The notes below the pieces were generated by a model. The model worked only from the letters and a program-made list of their open reading frames with translations. It was not told the DNA's origin and made no database searches. A stretch of DNA of 5,892 bases from Granulicella sp. UBA5172 (GTDB taxonomy: Bacteria; Acidobacteriota; Terriglobia; Terriglobales; Acidobacteriaceae), in the NCBI GenBank assembly GCA_002413385.1, contig DHWW01000179.1:1-5892 (forward strand). Reading direction: 5' to 3'. Both the position numbers and the translations under genes were made by a program. Every line of letters starts with the position of its first letter. Position 1 is the stretch's first letter. This document shows, in pieces, positions 5,822 through 5,892 of this stretch.

Positions 5822-5892
5822 ATGGATGGGCGCGACGCACCAGAACCCATACCTTATGAGGCGGCAGAACTGCTGATTTCGAGGGCCTGGAT
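5822..5892 (+). CDS. Possible start of an unidentified plus-strand gene, cut by window edge
   Basis: From ATG 5822 the plus strand is open for 23 full codons to the edge, reading MDGRDAPEPIPYEAAELL and then ISRAW. The composition is protein-like, but no family can be recognised from so few residues, and the upstream bases show no good ribosome site. If real, it would be transcribed away from the ABC-3C operon and would mark the island's right boundary. A chance open frame of this length is common. Confidence 0.3.
   Translation, partial: MDGRDAPEPIPYEAAELLISRAW

Noticed and set aside
1..5892. tRNA, rRNA, CRISPR array or riboswitch.
   Set aside because: By eye there is no regularly spaced direct-repeat array, no cloverleaf-like or rRNA-like sequence, and no recognisable riboswitch core in the gaps.

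Overview
This window is a small accessory or defence-type island. Every recognisable gene is on the minus strand. Acidobacteriota is a tentative host guess, resting on moderate-to-high GC, the style of the insertion sequence, and an intergenic stretch (about 5637-5760) whose minus-strand reading resembles 'CHPDR' pseudo-peptides I associate with acidobacterial intergenic repeats. No ribosomal or housekeeping marker is present to confirm it.

Layout from left to right. Positions 1-1014 hold an IS5-type DDE transposase whose C-terminus runs off the left edge; its outer terminal inverted repeat lies near 1061-1077. Positions 1078-1242 are non-coding. Positions 1243-1827 hold a 194-residue protein of unknown function. 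Positions 1925-5556 hold one tightly packed operon, transcribed from right to left. Positions 5557-5892 are mostly non-coding: a possible promoter for the operon, a repeat-like stretch, and at the far right possibly the first codons of a plus-strand gene.

The operon is the main content. Its parts match an ABC three-component (ABC-3C) system, a class of predicted prokaryotic conflict systems. First comes a protein with a predicted PD-(D/E)xK/Cap4-like nuclease domain (5556-4897), followed by its C-terminal ABC-3C domain (down to 4353). Next is the small 'middle component' (4356-3856). Last is a DUF3732-type, Rad50/RecF-like ABC ATPase with a coiled coil and a CPVC zinc-hook-like motif (3859-1925). 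The last two junctions are 4-nt GTGA stop/start overlaps, so the components are probably translationally coupled. By family analogy, the ATPase would sense a nucleic-acid or replication-linked trigger and, through the middle component, license the nuclease.

The most notable anomaly is that the nuclease and its C-terminal domain, which read as one protein of about 400 residues, lie in two frames. One extra base between 4914 and 4935 would explain this. The effector may therefore be a pseudogene, carry a sequencing error, be split into two polypeptides, or undergo recoding.
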